The notes under the pieces were generated by a model, which saw only the letters and a program-made list of their open reading frames with translations, had not been told where the DNA came from and made no database searches. Of a stretch of DNA of 64,000 bases, positions 8,858-16,304 are shown in pieces; the first letter of the stretch is position 1; every line of letters starts with the position of its first letter. The stretch comes from a virus. The translations under genes were made by a program, and so were the position numbers. The stretch lies in IMG/VR virus record IMGVR_UViG_3300042319_002138, positions 162,304-226,303 of that record; one strand, given 5' to 3'.

Positions 8858-9184
8858 ATGGCAAATGAAAAAAAAATAAACACGGAACCAACAAAAAAGA
8901 AGTGGTATTCAGTAGCAGCAGAAAAAATTAAATGGTTTTTTACTGAAGTTATGAATATGTATTCAGCTAGTGATTCTTATTTTTCTAAAAAAAGAATTGA
9001 ATCTGGTGTAGCTTTTGTTATAGCTCAATGGGGGATGATATTTTTTTTAATGGAAAAACATAGTAAACTAAGTATGGGTGAATTTCTATTATGGGCTTCA
9101 GCGGAATTTGCGGTCGCGGGATGGATGATTACTAAAATACAGAAAGAAAAAAATACAAATCATAACGAAGAAAACCCTCAGTAA
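8858..9184 (+). CDS. Two-helix membrane protein, holin candidate
   Basis: The 108 residues contain two membrane segments (FVIAQWGMIFFLM near 48-60 and FLLWASAEFAVAGWMI near 70-86) with charged ends, a size and topology usual for class II/III holins. It lies shortly upstream of the GH24 lysozyme gene and ends at a terminator. Holin function is inferred from topology and position. Confidence 0.5.
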   Translation: MANEKKINTEPTKKKWYSVAAEKIKWFFTEVMNMYSASDSYFSKKRIESGVAFVIAQWGMIFFLMEKHSKLSMGEFLLWASAEFAVAGWMITKIQKEKNTNHNEENPQ

Positions 9185-9197
9185 GAGGGTTTTTTTA
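9171..9197 (+). terminator. Intrinsic terminator
   Basis: ACCCTC and GAGGGT form a stem followed by seven T residues; it overlaps the 3' end of the preceding gene. Confidence 0.85.
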
Positions 9198-9215
9198 TTT
9201 ATAATCATATTTATG
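9196..9215 (+). promoter_or_regulatory. Two adjacent TATTTAT(A/G) elements
   Basis: TATTTATA at 9196-9203 and ATATTTATG at 9207-9215. The second ends 4 nt before the ATG at 9220, so any transcript starting from it would be leaderless. Confidence 0.5.
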
Positions 9216-9219
9216 TAAT

Positions 9220-9603
9220 ATGAAAAAAGTAATTAGACTTACAGAATTAGATTTAACAAGAATTGTCAAAAGAATTCTTAAAGAAGAGGCTGAAGAAAAA
9301 GTTGAGGTAACATATAGTACTTCACATGGTGATATAACTTATATTGGGCAATTAGGTAGAAACCCTAACGAAGATTTATATTATTTTAAACCAGAGGAAG
9401 GTGGGTTTGAATTTATGTCTAATAGTAGTATGAAACCTAATTGGGGTCTTGAAAAAGAATTTAATAGATTAGTCGGAAAAAAATTAACTGTTGATTATGA
9501 ATATGGTCCTTCTATTAAATTAGGTGGTCAAATAAATCATGGTAAAATGTTTATTAAAGGCCTCTTAAACGGTGAGGAGAATGTTAAAATAAAAAAAATT
9601 TAA
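9220..9603 (+). CDS. Tagged protein, single-gene unit
   Basis: The 127-residue product begins MKKVIRLTELDLTRIVKRIL followed by KEE, an extended form of the tag in which the ILKEE site is at residues 20-24. After the tag comes a small beta-rich domain of about 100 residues. It has its own TATTTATA element and terminator, so it behaves as a stand-alone cassette. Function unknown; virion cargo is inferred. Confidence 0.65.
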   Translation: MKKVIRLTELDLTRIVKRILKEEAEEKVEVTYSTSHGDITYIGQLGRNPNEDLYYFKPEEGGFEFMSNSSMKPNWGLEKEFNRLVGKKLTVDYEYGPSIKLGGQINHGKMFIKGLLNGEENVKIKKI

Positions 9604-9609
9604 TTTATT

Positions 9610-9642
9610 AAACCCCATCTTTATATAGTTAGGGTTTTTTTT
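9610..9642 (+). terminator. Weak intrinsic terminator
   Basis: AAACCC pairs with GGGTTT across a long AT-rich loop before a run of eight T residues. Confidence 0.55.
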
Positions 9643-9653
9643 ATGTCTAAGAA

Positions 9654-9661
9654 TATTTATA
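9654..9661 (+). promoter_or_regulatory. TATTTATA element
   Basis: Exact copy, 12 nt before the ATG of the lysozyme gene. Confidence 0.5.
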
Positions 9662-9673
9662 AATAAAAACATT

Positions 9674-10132
9674 ATGAAAATTACAAAAACAAGTGAGAAA
9701 GGTATTGATTTAATTAAATCTTTTGAAGGATTTATGTCAAAACCTTATTTATGTCCAGCTAAAATCCCAACAATTGGGTATGGAGCAACTTTTTACCCTG
9801 ACGGTAAAAAAGTAACCTTAAATGACAAAGCGATTACTGAAGCGGAAGGTGTTGCGTTATTAAAAAGTATGTTAGTAAAGTTTGAACAATACGTTGATTC
9901 TTACTGTGTGGATACAATTAATCAAGGTCAATTTGATGCATTAGTTTCTTTCGCCTATAACTTAGGTCCAGCTAACTTAAAATCTAGTACATTACTTAAA
10001 AAAGTTAATACTGACCCTAACGACCCAACTATTGAAGTTGAATTCTTAAAATGGACTAAAGCTGGTGGTAAAACACTTAAAGGTTTGGTAAGAAGAAGAG
10101 AGGCTGAAGTTAAATTATATTTTAATAAATAA
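9674..10132 (+). CDS. GH24 lysozyme (T4-lysozyme-like endolysin)
   Basis: The 152-residue protein has the phage-lysozyme pattern E18-8x-C27-5x-T33 (SFEGF ... PTIGYG), the variant of the catalytic E/D/T triad in which Cys replaces Asp. Further family motifs are QFDALVSFAYNLG and GLVRRREAE. It hydrolyses the glycan strand between N-acetylmuramic acid and N-acetylglucosamine. There is no signal peptide. With the amidase at 3420 the phage encodes two different lytic activities. The YkuD-like gene follows 6 nt later. Confidence 0.9.
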   Translation: MKITKTSEKGIDLIKSFEGFMSKPYLCPAKIPTIGYGATFYPDGKKVTLNDKAITEAEGVALLKSMLVKFEQYVDSYCVDTINQGQFDALVSFAYNLGPANLKSSTLLKKVNTDPNDPTIEVEFLKWTKAGGKTLKGLVRRREAEVKLYFNK

Positions 10133-10138
10133 AAAAAA

Positions 10139-10729
10139 ATGAGTTATACAAGAGAACAAATTGAAACAGCAGTTAAATCAAAAGGATACGTTTGGTTTGA
10201 AGGCACTAAAGATTACGATGTGAACATTGTAGGGGTAAGAAATTCCGCTACTGGAGATAAAGTTACTAATGTATTTGATGATACAATGACTATATCTTAT
10301 AAAGAAAATGGTGAATGGAAATTCCGCACTTGGTCATGTACAACAGACCCAGGTAAAAAAGGGGTTATGGAGTATCATAACGCAGCTGGTGTAGCTAGAT
10401 TAGTGGAAGGTCAGTACAGAGGTTCACACACAATTAGATTACACCAAGGTAAGTATGAGGCGTTAGGTCAAGCAAAGAATGTTAAAGTTTATCGTGATGC
10501 TAATCGTGATATGAAATATGATGAGACTAAAATTACTGAAGGTGTTTACGGTATCAATATTCATAAAGCAGGTGCTGATTCTACTTACGTAGAGAATTGG
10601 TCAGAAGGTTGTCAAGTATTTAAAAAATCAGCTGATTTTGAAGAATTTATGAAAATCTGTAGAAAAGCTAAAGATATTCATGGAAATTCATTTACCTACA
10701 CTCTTATTGAGTCAAAAGATATTGTTTAA
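10139..10729 (+). CDS. YkuD-like (L,D-transpeptidase-fold) protein
   Basis: In the 196 residues, the C-terminal half contains GINIHKAG followed by NWSEGCQVF, which matches the H-x(about 15)-S-x-G-C catalytic signature of the L,D-transpeptidase (YkuD) fold. Related stand-alone domains are common in Bacteroidota and their phages. The neighbouring lysozyme suggests action on peptidoglycan, either cleaving or exchanging crosslinks. Whether it is a transpeptidase or a hydrolase cannot be told from sequence. Confidence 0.65.
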   Translation: MSYTREQIETAVKSKGYVWFEGTKDYDVNIVGVRNSATGDKVTNVFDDTMTISYKENGEWKFRTWSCTTDPGKKGVMEYHNAAGVARLVEGQYRGSHTIRLHQGKYEALGQAKNVKVYRDANRDMKYDETKITEGVYGINIHKAGADSTYVENWSEGCQVFKKSADFEEFMKICRKAKDIHGNSFTYTLIESKDIV

Positions 10730-10783
10730 CAATATTTAAACAGTAAACCTATAAATCTAAGAAATAGTCATTAATATTAATAA

Positions 10784-11263
10784 ATGGGTAAAATTAATAA
10801 GATATCAAAGACTATAGATTTTATAGAGTACATATCAAAAAATATGGAAAAAGACGATTTAATGTTGTTATATAAAATTAATAATATAACACAAGAAAAA
10901 TTAGAGTTATTTTTCGATTTTATATACTCACTAAATGAGTTAGTTTTAACTACATATATGGGTGATGATGTTACTATCGGTGAAGAAAAGAATAATCATT
11001 TTAAATGGTGTTGGTCAAAAGTGATTAGTTCCTTTAAAGAAGAGAGAATCTACTTCATCGATGTAACAGAATTATTTAATTATTTTAAAGAGTTTTATAA
11101 AGAATCTTTTTATTACGAAGAAGATAAAGATATTGATAGTACAAAAAAGATAACCGAGTTTTGGGGACAGTTGTTTGATTTTAGTAAAGGTAAAACAATG
11201 TCTGAATATGAAACTCTTTTAGAACTCTACAAAATATTTAATAAAAGTTTTGTAGTAAATTAA
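10784..11263 (+). CDS. Hypothetical protein
   Basis: The 159-residue acidic protein is rich in Phe, Tyr and Lys and predicted helical throughout, with no recognisable motif. It is separated from the YkuD-like gene by 54 nt and from the next gene by 64 nt. Codon use is like the neighbours. Confidence 0.5.
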   Translation: MGKINKISKTIDFIEYISKNMEKDDLMLLYKINNITQEKLELFFDFIYSLNELVLTTYMGDDVTIGEEKNNHFKWCWSKVISSFKEERIYFIDVTELFNYFKEFYKESFYYEEDKDIDSTKKITEFWGQLFDFSKGKTMSEYETLLELYKIFNKSFVVN

Positions 11264-11327
11264 TATTATTTTAACCCAATACTGTTTAATTTTAAACAAA
11301 TTAGGTTAATTTAAATAAAAATGTTTT

Positions 11328-11567
11328 ATGAATTTTAAAGATTTAAATATTGTAAGTAACGAACTTATACAGGAAAAATTAAAAGCCGAATCCAATATCG
11401 AACACTTGATATTAGATAAAAATTTAAATCCAGAAGAAAAAATAAAAAGCATAATCAAGGAATTAGGTAGACTAAAAGACGCGTCATTAATGATTACGTA
11501 TTGGGAGTCTTTTATATCTAATAATTTAATAACCCCTAAAAACGAAGGGGAAAATAATAATGAATAA
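11328..11567 (+). CDS. Small helical protein
   Basis: The 79 residues form two predicted helices rich in Leu/Lys/Glu and end in an acidic Asn/Glu tail. It precedes the histone H1-like gene by 12 nt and is probably co-transcribed with it. Function unknown. Confidence 0.5.
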   Translation: MNFKDLNIVSNELIQEKLKAESNIEHLILDKNLNPEEKIKSIIKELGRLKDASLMITYWESFISNNLITPKNEGENNNE

Positions 11568-11579
11568 AAAATAATTAAA

Positions 11580-11765
11580 ATGGAAAAAATTATTGAACTA
11601 GAAAATCTTGTAAAATCTTTTAGAGATGATTACGAAAAATTTATTGAAAAAGGTAATAAAACTGCTGGTACTAGAGCAAGAAAAACTTTACAAGACATTC
11701 GTAATGTGGCTAAAGACACTAGAGATGAAATTAGTAACACTAAAAAACAAATGGTAACACCGTAA
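11580..11765 (+). CDS. Histone H1-like DNA-binding protein (Bacteroidota Hc1-type)
   Basis: The 61-residue protein matches the small Bacteroidota histone H1-like family in length and in the motif KGNKTAGTRARKTLQDIRNV, after an N-terminal helix. Those proteins are nucleoid-associated and bind DNA through the basic region. In a phage it may compact phage DNA or interfere with the host nucleoid. Its stop codon overlaps the next start by one base. Confidence 0.75.
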   Translation: MEKIIELENLVKSFRDDYEKFIEKGNKTAGTRARKTLQDIRNVAKDTRDEISNTKKQMVTP

Positions 11766-11968
11766 TGGGAGAATTTTTTTTAAATAAAGTTTTATTAGTT
11801 ATATTCATAATGGGTGTCTTTAATGTACTTAAACACTCTTGGAATATAATAAATGGGTTGAGGTCGGAAGTACCCACTAAATACGAAATCTCTACTTGGG
11901 ACAGGTTTTTATTGGGTCTTTCTATCTCATACATTATCACAGCATTACTCACAGGAATTCAATTATAA
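11765..11968 (+). CDS. Small two-helix membrane protein
   Basis: The 67 residues include two hydrophobic segments (VLLVIFIMGVF and LLGLSISYIITALLTG) separated by a short polar loop. Its start overlaps the histone-like gene stop and its stop overlaps the next start. Function unknown; a second holin-like protein is possible. Confidence 0.55.
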   Translation: MGEFFLNKVLLVIFIMGVFNVLKHSWNIINGLRSEVPTKYEISTWDRFLLGLSISYIITALLTGIQL

Positions 11969-12417
11969 TGATACAAAAAAGAATAGACAAACTACAACCT
12001 TTTTTTAAGGGGTTAAAAGTTGCTGAAGGTTATAGAATAGTTGAGGTTAACTTAAGAAAGACTTGGGAAATAGAGGAAACAGATGAAATTCAGGTTTCAC
12101 AAAAAGAAACCAAAGAACAAGGTTCTCTTTATAATATGTTTTATTCAGATACAAAAAGTTTTGATGAAATTTTAGATTATATTGAAGAAAAGGTAATTAA
12201 CTATAATCTAGAAATTGAGGAAAAAGAAAGATTACTTAAAGCTAAGGTTGAGGAACTTAAAAGAGTTTTTGAAACAAAAAGTTTAGATGAACTTAATCAC
12301 CTTAAATTCACTACAGAAGAGAATAATCTAAAGTTGAACGCAAAAAACATTATCGCTAATGTTACTACAACAAACGAACAACAAGATAATAACAAAACAA
12401 CAGAAAAAATTTCTTAA
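11968..12417 (+). CDS. Coiled-coil hypothetical protein
   Basis: I use the ATG that overlaps the previous stop (TAATG), giving 149 residues beginning MIQKRIDKLQPFF. A central Glu/Lys-rich coiled coil (about 60-105) is followed by an Asn/Thr/Gln-rich tail. The overlap suggests translational coupling. No known family. Confidence 0.55.
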   Translation: MIQKRIDKLQPFFKGLKVAEGYRIVEVNLRKTWEIEETDEIQVSQKETKEQGSLYNMFYSDTKSFDEILDYIEEKVINYNLEIEEKERLLKAKVEELKRVFETKSLDELNHLKFTTEENNLKLNAKNIIANVTTTNEQQDNNKTTEKIS

Positions 12418-12418
12418 A

Positions 12419-12817
12419 ATGGGGGTTCCTAAAAATTTTCACCAAACAGTTAATCTACCTAAAATGGCTGAGGCTTTAAATGAACTAAGTTTTTATGATT
12501 TTGAGTATTCAGTGGTTTTAACCGAAAATTATAATAAACAATTACGTGAAGCCGAAATCCTAGGTCACATCATTGAAACCGATTTAAATGTTATTGGTAG
12601 AGGTGGTGATTTAGAATTTAGATGTACAAAAAGTTTTAGTGCTTTAGATGACGAAACCGCTAATAATAAAATTACAGAATGGTTAGACACTAAAGTAGAT
12701 AAGGGTGAGATATCACACTACGAAATAAATGGGATGAATTCTAACACTTTTTATGAAGAACTAGAAGAAAGACATTTGGATAAATTATTTGTTAAAGAAG
12801 AAAAAGGGACTAATTAA
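12419..12817 (+). CDS. Hypothetical protein
   Basis: I start at the ATG 2 nt after the previous stop (MGVPKNFHQTVNL), giving 132 residues of mixed alpha/beta character with the motif GRGGDLEFRC. It is the last gene of the rightward operon; its 3' end lies inside the terminator stem. Confidence 0.5.
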   Translation: MGVPKNFHQTVNLPKMAEALNELSFYDFEYSVVLTENYNKQLREAEILGHIIETDLNVIGRGGDLEFRCTKSFSALDDETANNKITEWLDTKVDKGEISHYEINGMNSNTFYEELEERHLDKLFVKEEKGTN

Positions 12818-12829
12818 GTCCCTTTTTTT
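12801..12829. terminator. Bidirectional intrinsic terminator
   Basis: AGGGACT and AGTCCCT form a stem with A and T runs on either side, between convergent genes ending at 12817 and 12828. Confidence 0.85.
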
Positions 12830-13172
12830 ATTCCTCATTAAAGGCTCTTTCAGCCATTTCCTGAAATGTATGGATTAACCAAGTAGTACCTGAGGCTAAC
12901 ATACCGTCAAAAAATACGGAAGTAACTTCATTAGGTATTGTAAAAAATCCAAGATTTAAATCTCCTAAACCATAGTACAAACTAGGTGAGAAAAATGTTA
13001 ATGAAAGGAAGAATCCTGCCCATGTAGGAAAACACATCATACAAGAAACTAGTTTACCCCAAAAATTAGGGCTCTTCTTAGTCAAAAACTCTCTCATACT
13101 GCCAAATATTGTTCCATAAACAATGATATTTGACAATCCATAACAAACTAAAATAAATAATAATGTATTCAT
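12828..13172 (-). CDS. DUF1360-like membrane protein
   Basis: The 114-residue protein has three or four hydrophobic segments and a CMMCFPTWAG motif near residue 45, similar to the Cys-x-x-Cys-Phe/Leu-x-x-Trp signature of the DUF1360 membrane family found in phages and spores. Function is unknown. It stands alone on the minus strand between two rightward operons. Confidence 0.5.
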   Translation of the reverse strand: MNTLLFILVCYGLSNIIVYGTIFGSMREFLTKKSPNFWGKLVSCMMCFPTWAGFFLSLTFFSPSLYYGLGDLNLGFFTIPNEVTSVFFDGMLASGTTWLIHTFQEMAERAFNEE

Positions 13173-13187
13173 ACTGTATTGTTTTTA

Positions 13188-13195
13188 TATTTATA
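13188..13195 (+). promoter_or_regulatory. TATTTATA element
   Basis: Exact copy in the divergent gap, 23 nt before the Nudix gene start. Confidence 0.45.
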
Positions 13196-13218
13196 AGTAT
13201 AATGAATTTATATATATA

Positions 13219-13653
13219 ATGAAAGAGTCTGTAGGAATTTTAATAATAGCAAGAGATACAAATAACTTTCTTTTGTTACATAGGTCTGATAGGCCAATAG
13301 TATGGTCCATTTTAACGGGTACTATGGATGTTGAAGGTGAGACACCATTAGATTGTGTTAAAAGAGAGATTGAAGAGGAAATAAGGGTAGATTCTAGTCA
13401 AATACAAAACATTAAGTTATTAGATACAATAACAAATGATTACGGTCTTTTTCATGTCTTTGTTGGGTTTGTTGATGAAGAATTTAAACCTAATCTAAAA
13501 TTAGATGAAAATGATGATTATATGTGGTCTAATGAAAATAATTTACCAAAACCAATACATAAAGGTTGGAATAAAACTTTCCAATTAGTAGAACCCATAT
13601 TAAATTTAAGAGAATCAATTAACAGAAAATTAAACAAATTGTTATATGAATAG
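13219..13653 (+). CDS. Nudix hydrolase
   Basis: The 144-residue protein has a Nudix box (G-x5-E-x7-RE-x-x-EE) at about 38-60, seen as GETPLDCVKREIEEEI. The family hydrolyses nucleoside diphosphates linked to other groups, such as oxidised dNTPs, dinucleoside polyphosphates, ADP-ribose or RNA caps; the substrate is not evident. It overlaps the next gene by 8 nt. Confidence 0.85.
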   Translation: MKESVGILIIARDTNNFLLLHRSDRPIVWSILTGTMDVEGETPLDCVKREIEEEIRVDSSQIQNIKLLDTITNDYGLFHVFVGFVDEEFKPNLKLDENDDYMWSNENNLPKPIHKGWNKTFQLVEPILNLRESINRKLNKLLYE

Positions 13654-13843
13654 AGAAGAATGGGAAATAGAACAAGAAAGAAGAAAAATTGTACAAGACC
13701 AATTAGTAACTGAACATAAAAAAAATAAGTTCATTAATGAGATAATGGGTGGTTTGGGTGAAATCATTAAAAAAGAACCAAATACAGTTCAAAAAAAACT
13801 CACTAAATGGGAAAAATTTAAAAAATTAATAGGATGGAATTAA
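13646..13843 (+). CDS. Small basic helical protein
   Basis: The 65 residues are Lys/Glu-rich and helical with a C-terminal basic-aromatic stretch (KWEKFKKLIGWN). It overlaps genes at both ends. Function unknown. Confidence 0.5.
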   Translation: MNREEWEIEQERRKIVQDQLVTEHKKNKFINEIMGGLGEIIKKEPNTVQKKLTKWEKFKKLIGWN

Positions 13844-14070
13844 AAAGTTTTGTTGATTTTGCTTACTCCATGGTCAATATGGATGAAGTAAAAGCAGGTA
13901 AATTCCTTTTACCAAAAGAAATAGTATATGATTTACGTGATGATTTACATAGAGAAATCCATAGAGAAATCCAAAGAGAAATTAAAAAAGATAACAACAC
14001 TAATTTAGACCAAGAGTTTGAGGTAGAAATTTATAACATAAATTTTAAATTCTTAAAAAACACTATATAA
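13834..14070 (+). CDS. Small hypothetical protein
   Basis: The 78 residues contain a repeated helical segment (HREIHREIQREI) from about 43 to 54. It overlaps the preceding gene by 10 nt, and its stop overlaps the RNase HII start by one base. Function unknown. Confidence 0.5.
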   Translation: MELKSFVDFAYSMVNMDEVKAGKFLLPKEIVYDLRDDLHREIHREIQREIKKDNNTNLDQEFEVEIYNINFKFLKNTI

Positions 14071-14672
14071 TGGGTTTAAAATCATATTTACACACAGATT
14101 TAGTAGAATGTGGTGTTGATGAGGTCGGTAGAGGTTCGTTAGCTGGACCTGTTTTTGCGGCAGCAGTAATCCTACCCAAATATTTTACATCTGAACAAAT
14201 TAAAGACTCAAAAAAACTAACAGAAAAAGGTAGACAAAGAGCTCTTAAAGAAATTGAAGAAAATGCGATAGCTATTTCAGTTGAGATGGTTGATGTGGAA
14301 GGTATCGACACCTACAACATCCAAAACGCAACATTTGGTGCAATGAATAAAGCTATTACTTCTTTATCAGTTAAACCTGAACATATCTTGGTTGATGGTA
14401 ATATTTTTGATTCTTTTGAAGAGATACCTTATACTTGTGTTATTAAAGGTGATAATGAATATCTTTCTATTGCTGCTGCTTCAATTGTAGCTAAAGTTTA
14501 TCGTGATGAATACATGAACTTTCTCCACGAAAAATTTCCTTCATATAAGTGGGATAAAAATAAGGGGTATGGAAGTAGTCACCACATTCAAACTATAAAA
14601 GAAGAAGGTATAACTAGTCACCATAGAAAAAGTTTTTTAAAGAAAATTTTAACGACTACTACTTCTATATAG
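14070..14672 (+). CDS. rnhB: Ribonuclease HII
   Basis: The 200-residue protein carries the RNase HII signature GVDEVGRGSLAGP, giving active-site residues D17 and E18 and the GRG tip, plus LVDGN with the third acid and a YLSIAAASIVAKVYRD helix with the fourth. It cleaves RNA in RNA-DNA hybrids, including single ribonucleotides, and would serve primer removal during phage replication. Full length for the family. It ends convergent with a minus-strand gene, overlapping it by 24 nt. Confidence 0.93.
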   Translation: MGLKSYLHTDLVECGVDEVGRGSLAGPVFAAAVILPKYFTSEQIKDSKKLTEKGRQRALKEIEENAIAISVEMVDVEGIDTYNIQNATFGAMNKAITSLSVKPEHILVDGNIFDSFEEIPYTCVIKGDNEYLSIAAASIVAKVYRDEYMNFLHEKFPSYKWDKNKGYGSSHHIQTIKEEGITSHHRKSFLKKILTTTTSI

Positions 14673-15290
14673 TCTATTGTAACCTACACCAGTTACTGAA
14701 TTCAATTTTTTGTACCATTCTTTTTTATTTTCTTTAGGTACAGAACCAAAGAAAATAATGTGTTTAACTCTGTTGTCATAGCAATGGATACGTAATCTAT
14801 TGTACAATCTAGTGGCCTCACTAACATCCTTACAAGTAACCATATTTAAAGCTAAACCTTCTATAACAATTTTATTATTTAAAATAACAACCTGTTTAGG
14901 GTTTTTATCACTTAATTTACTCAACAAAACGTAACTAATAATCTCTTGGGTGTTTAATTTTCTATTTGCACCCGTTACCGAAAATTGTTCCTCTATTTGA
15001 TATTCAGAACGGCCTAAAACAACCCAATCAGGGTCCTCCATAAATGATTCTAATAATTTACCATATTTATCCCGTAGAATAATACTTTTATCACCCTCAC
15101 CTCTTTTCTTTAAGAGTAAGACATGATAAACTACCTCCGTTAAAACTTTGTTTTTATAAACTTGTTTTTTCGGATATTGTATTTGTTTATTACTTACGTT
15201 TGTAAAACGATAAAGAGCATCATATTCCCGACTATATTTGTATAGTGTTTTGACTTTCTTATCATTTTCTGTTAATATTATTTCGTACAT
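14649..15290 (-). CDS. Hypothetical protein
   Basis: The 213-residue basic protein has alternating strands and Lys/Arg-rich segments, and its last 20 residues overlap the end of the RNase HII gene on the other strand. It has no known motif. The upstream region at 15291-15348 carries no clear promoter box, so the assigned start is by length. Confidence 0.5.
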   Translation of the reverse strand: MYEIILTENDKKVKTLYKYSREYDALYRFTNVSNKQIQYPKKQVYKNKVLTEVVYHVLLLKKRGEGDKSIILRDKYGKLLESFMEDPDWVVLGRSEYQIEEQFSVTGANRKLNTQEIISYVLLSKLSDKNPKQVVILNNKIVIEGLALNMVTCKDVSEATRLYNRLRIHCYDNRVKHIIFFGSVPKENKKEWYKKLNSVTGVGYNRLYRSSSR

Positions 15291-15348
15291 ATTACTTTTT
15301 AATATTACATACGTTTACAAAAAATGTCCACACTATTATTATTAACAA

Positions 15349-16281
15349 ATGAAAGAATATTATGATATTTTAGGTTTAAATGAAGGAGCTAAAGAAGAAG
15401 ATATAAAAAAGGCATATAGAAAAATGTCTAAAAAATATCACCCAGATTTAAACCCAAACAACAAAGAGGCTGAAGAAAACTTTAAAAAGGTTGTTGAAGC
15501 TTACGAAATATTAACAGGGAAACAAAAACCAAAAAACCAAGGAAATCCTTTTGGTGGTTTTAACCCTTTCCAAGGAGGTCCACAAAAAGCTAGACCTTTA
15601 AAATTAGTTATAGAATTAACCCTTGAGGAATCTTATTATGGTTGTGATAAGATTATTAATTTCCATTCTACCGAAGCTTGTGACAAATGTCATGGGGAAG
15701 GAGGTTTTGAACCACAACAGTGTAACCAATGTGGTGGGAATGGTCATATACAACAAGGCCCATTTTTATTTATGTGTAATAATTGTGGTGGTAACGGTAA
15801 ATTATTTAAATCTGTTTGTTATCACTGTAATGGTAATGGTGCTGTTAAAACGATTAGAAGTGTTGAGGTTAAAGTACCTAGTGGAACAGTTGATGATTCT
15901 TTCTTTACCTACCCTGGTTTAGGTGATTGGGTTAAGAATGCCCAAAGGGGGGATTTGTATTTTATTACCAAGTTAAAACCACATGATGTTTATACTTTAG
16001 AAGGTTTAAATCTTAAAAGAAAATTAGACATTCCAATCCTAGACATTTTATTAGGTATTGAAAGTGAGTTTAGTACTTTAGATGGTAGTGTTAAAGTAAA
16101 GATACCTAAGTTATCTGAGACAAATAAAACGTTTAGATTACGTGGTAAGGGTTTTGTGGATGGTTCTACTGGTATAACCGGTGATTTATACGTTACATTA
16201 AACCCAATAATACCAAAAGAATTATCTGATATTGAAGAATATAAGATAAGGGAGTTAAAAAATATGCCCAACTTTAGTTAA
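15349..16281 (+). CDS. dnaJ: DnaJ/Hsp40 co-chaperone
   Basis: The 310-residue protein has an N-terminal J domain with H31-P-D, a Gly/Phe-rich linker (NPFGGFNPFQGG), a zinc-finger region with four C-x-x-C-x-G-type repeats (CDKCHGEG, CNQCGGNG, CNNCGGNG, CYHCNGNG) at about 110-165, and the two C-terminal substrate-binding domains. It is somewhat shorter than cellular DnaJ but complete. It stimulates DnaK; no DnaK is in this window, so it may recruit the host chaperone to phage proteins. Confidence 0.93.
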   Translation: MKEYYDILGLNEGAKEEDIKKAYRKMSKKYHPDLNPNNKEAEENFKKVVEAYEILTGKQKPKNQGNPFGGFNPFQGGPQKARPLKLVIELTLEESYYGCDKIINFHSTEACDKCHGEGGFEPQQCNQCGGNGHIQQGPFLFMCNNCGGNGKLFKSVCYHCNGNGAVKTIRSVEVKVPSGTVDDSFFTYPGLGDWVKNAQRGDLYFITKLKPHDVYTLEGLNLKRKLDIPILDILLGIESEFSTLDGSVKVKIPKLSETNKTFRLRGKGFVDGSTGITGDLYVTLNPIIPKELSDIEEYKIRELKNMPNFS

Positions 16282-16285
16282 AGGA

Positions 16286-16293
16286 TATTTATA
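16286..16293 (+). promoter_or_regulatory. TATTTATA element
   Basis: Exact copy, 11 nt before the start of the metallopeptidase gene. Confidence 0.5.
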
Positions 16294-16304
16294 ATAAAAC
16301 TTTA

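Noticed and set aside
13981-14060. Bacterial (non-phage) origin of the whole window because of many cellular-type genes
   Set aside because: Tail fibre, tail tube, endolysins, Mom-like proteins, dense tRNA arrays and tagged cargo genes together fit a large phage. The cellular-type genes are scattered among them with the same base composition.
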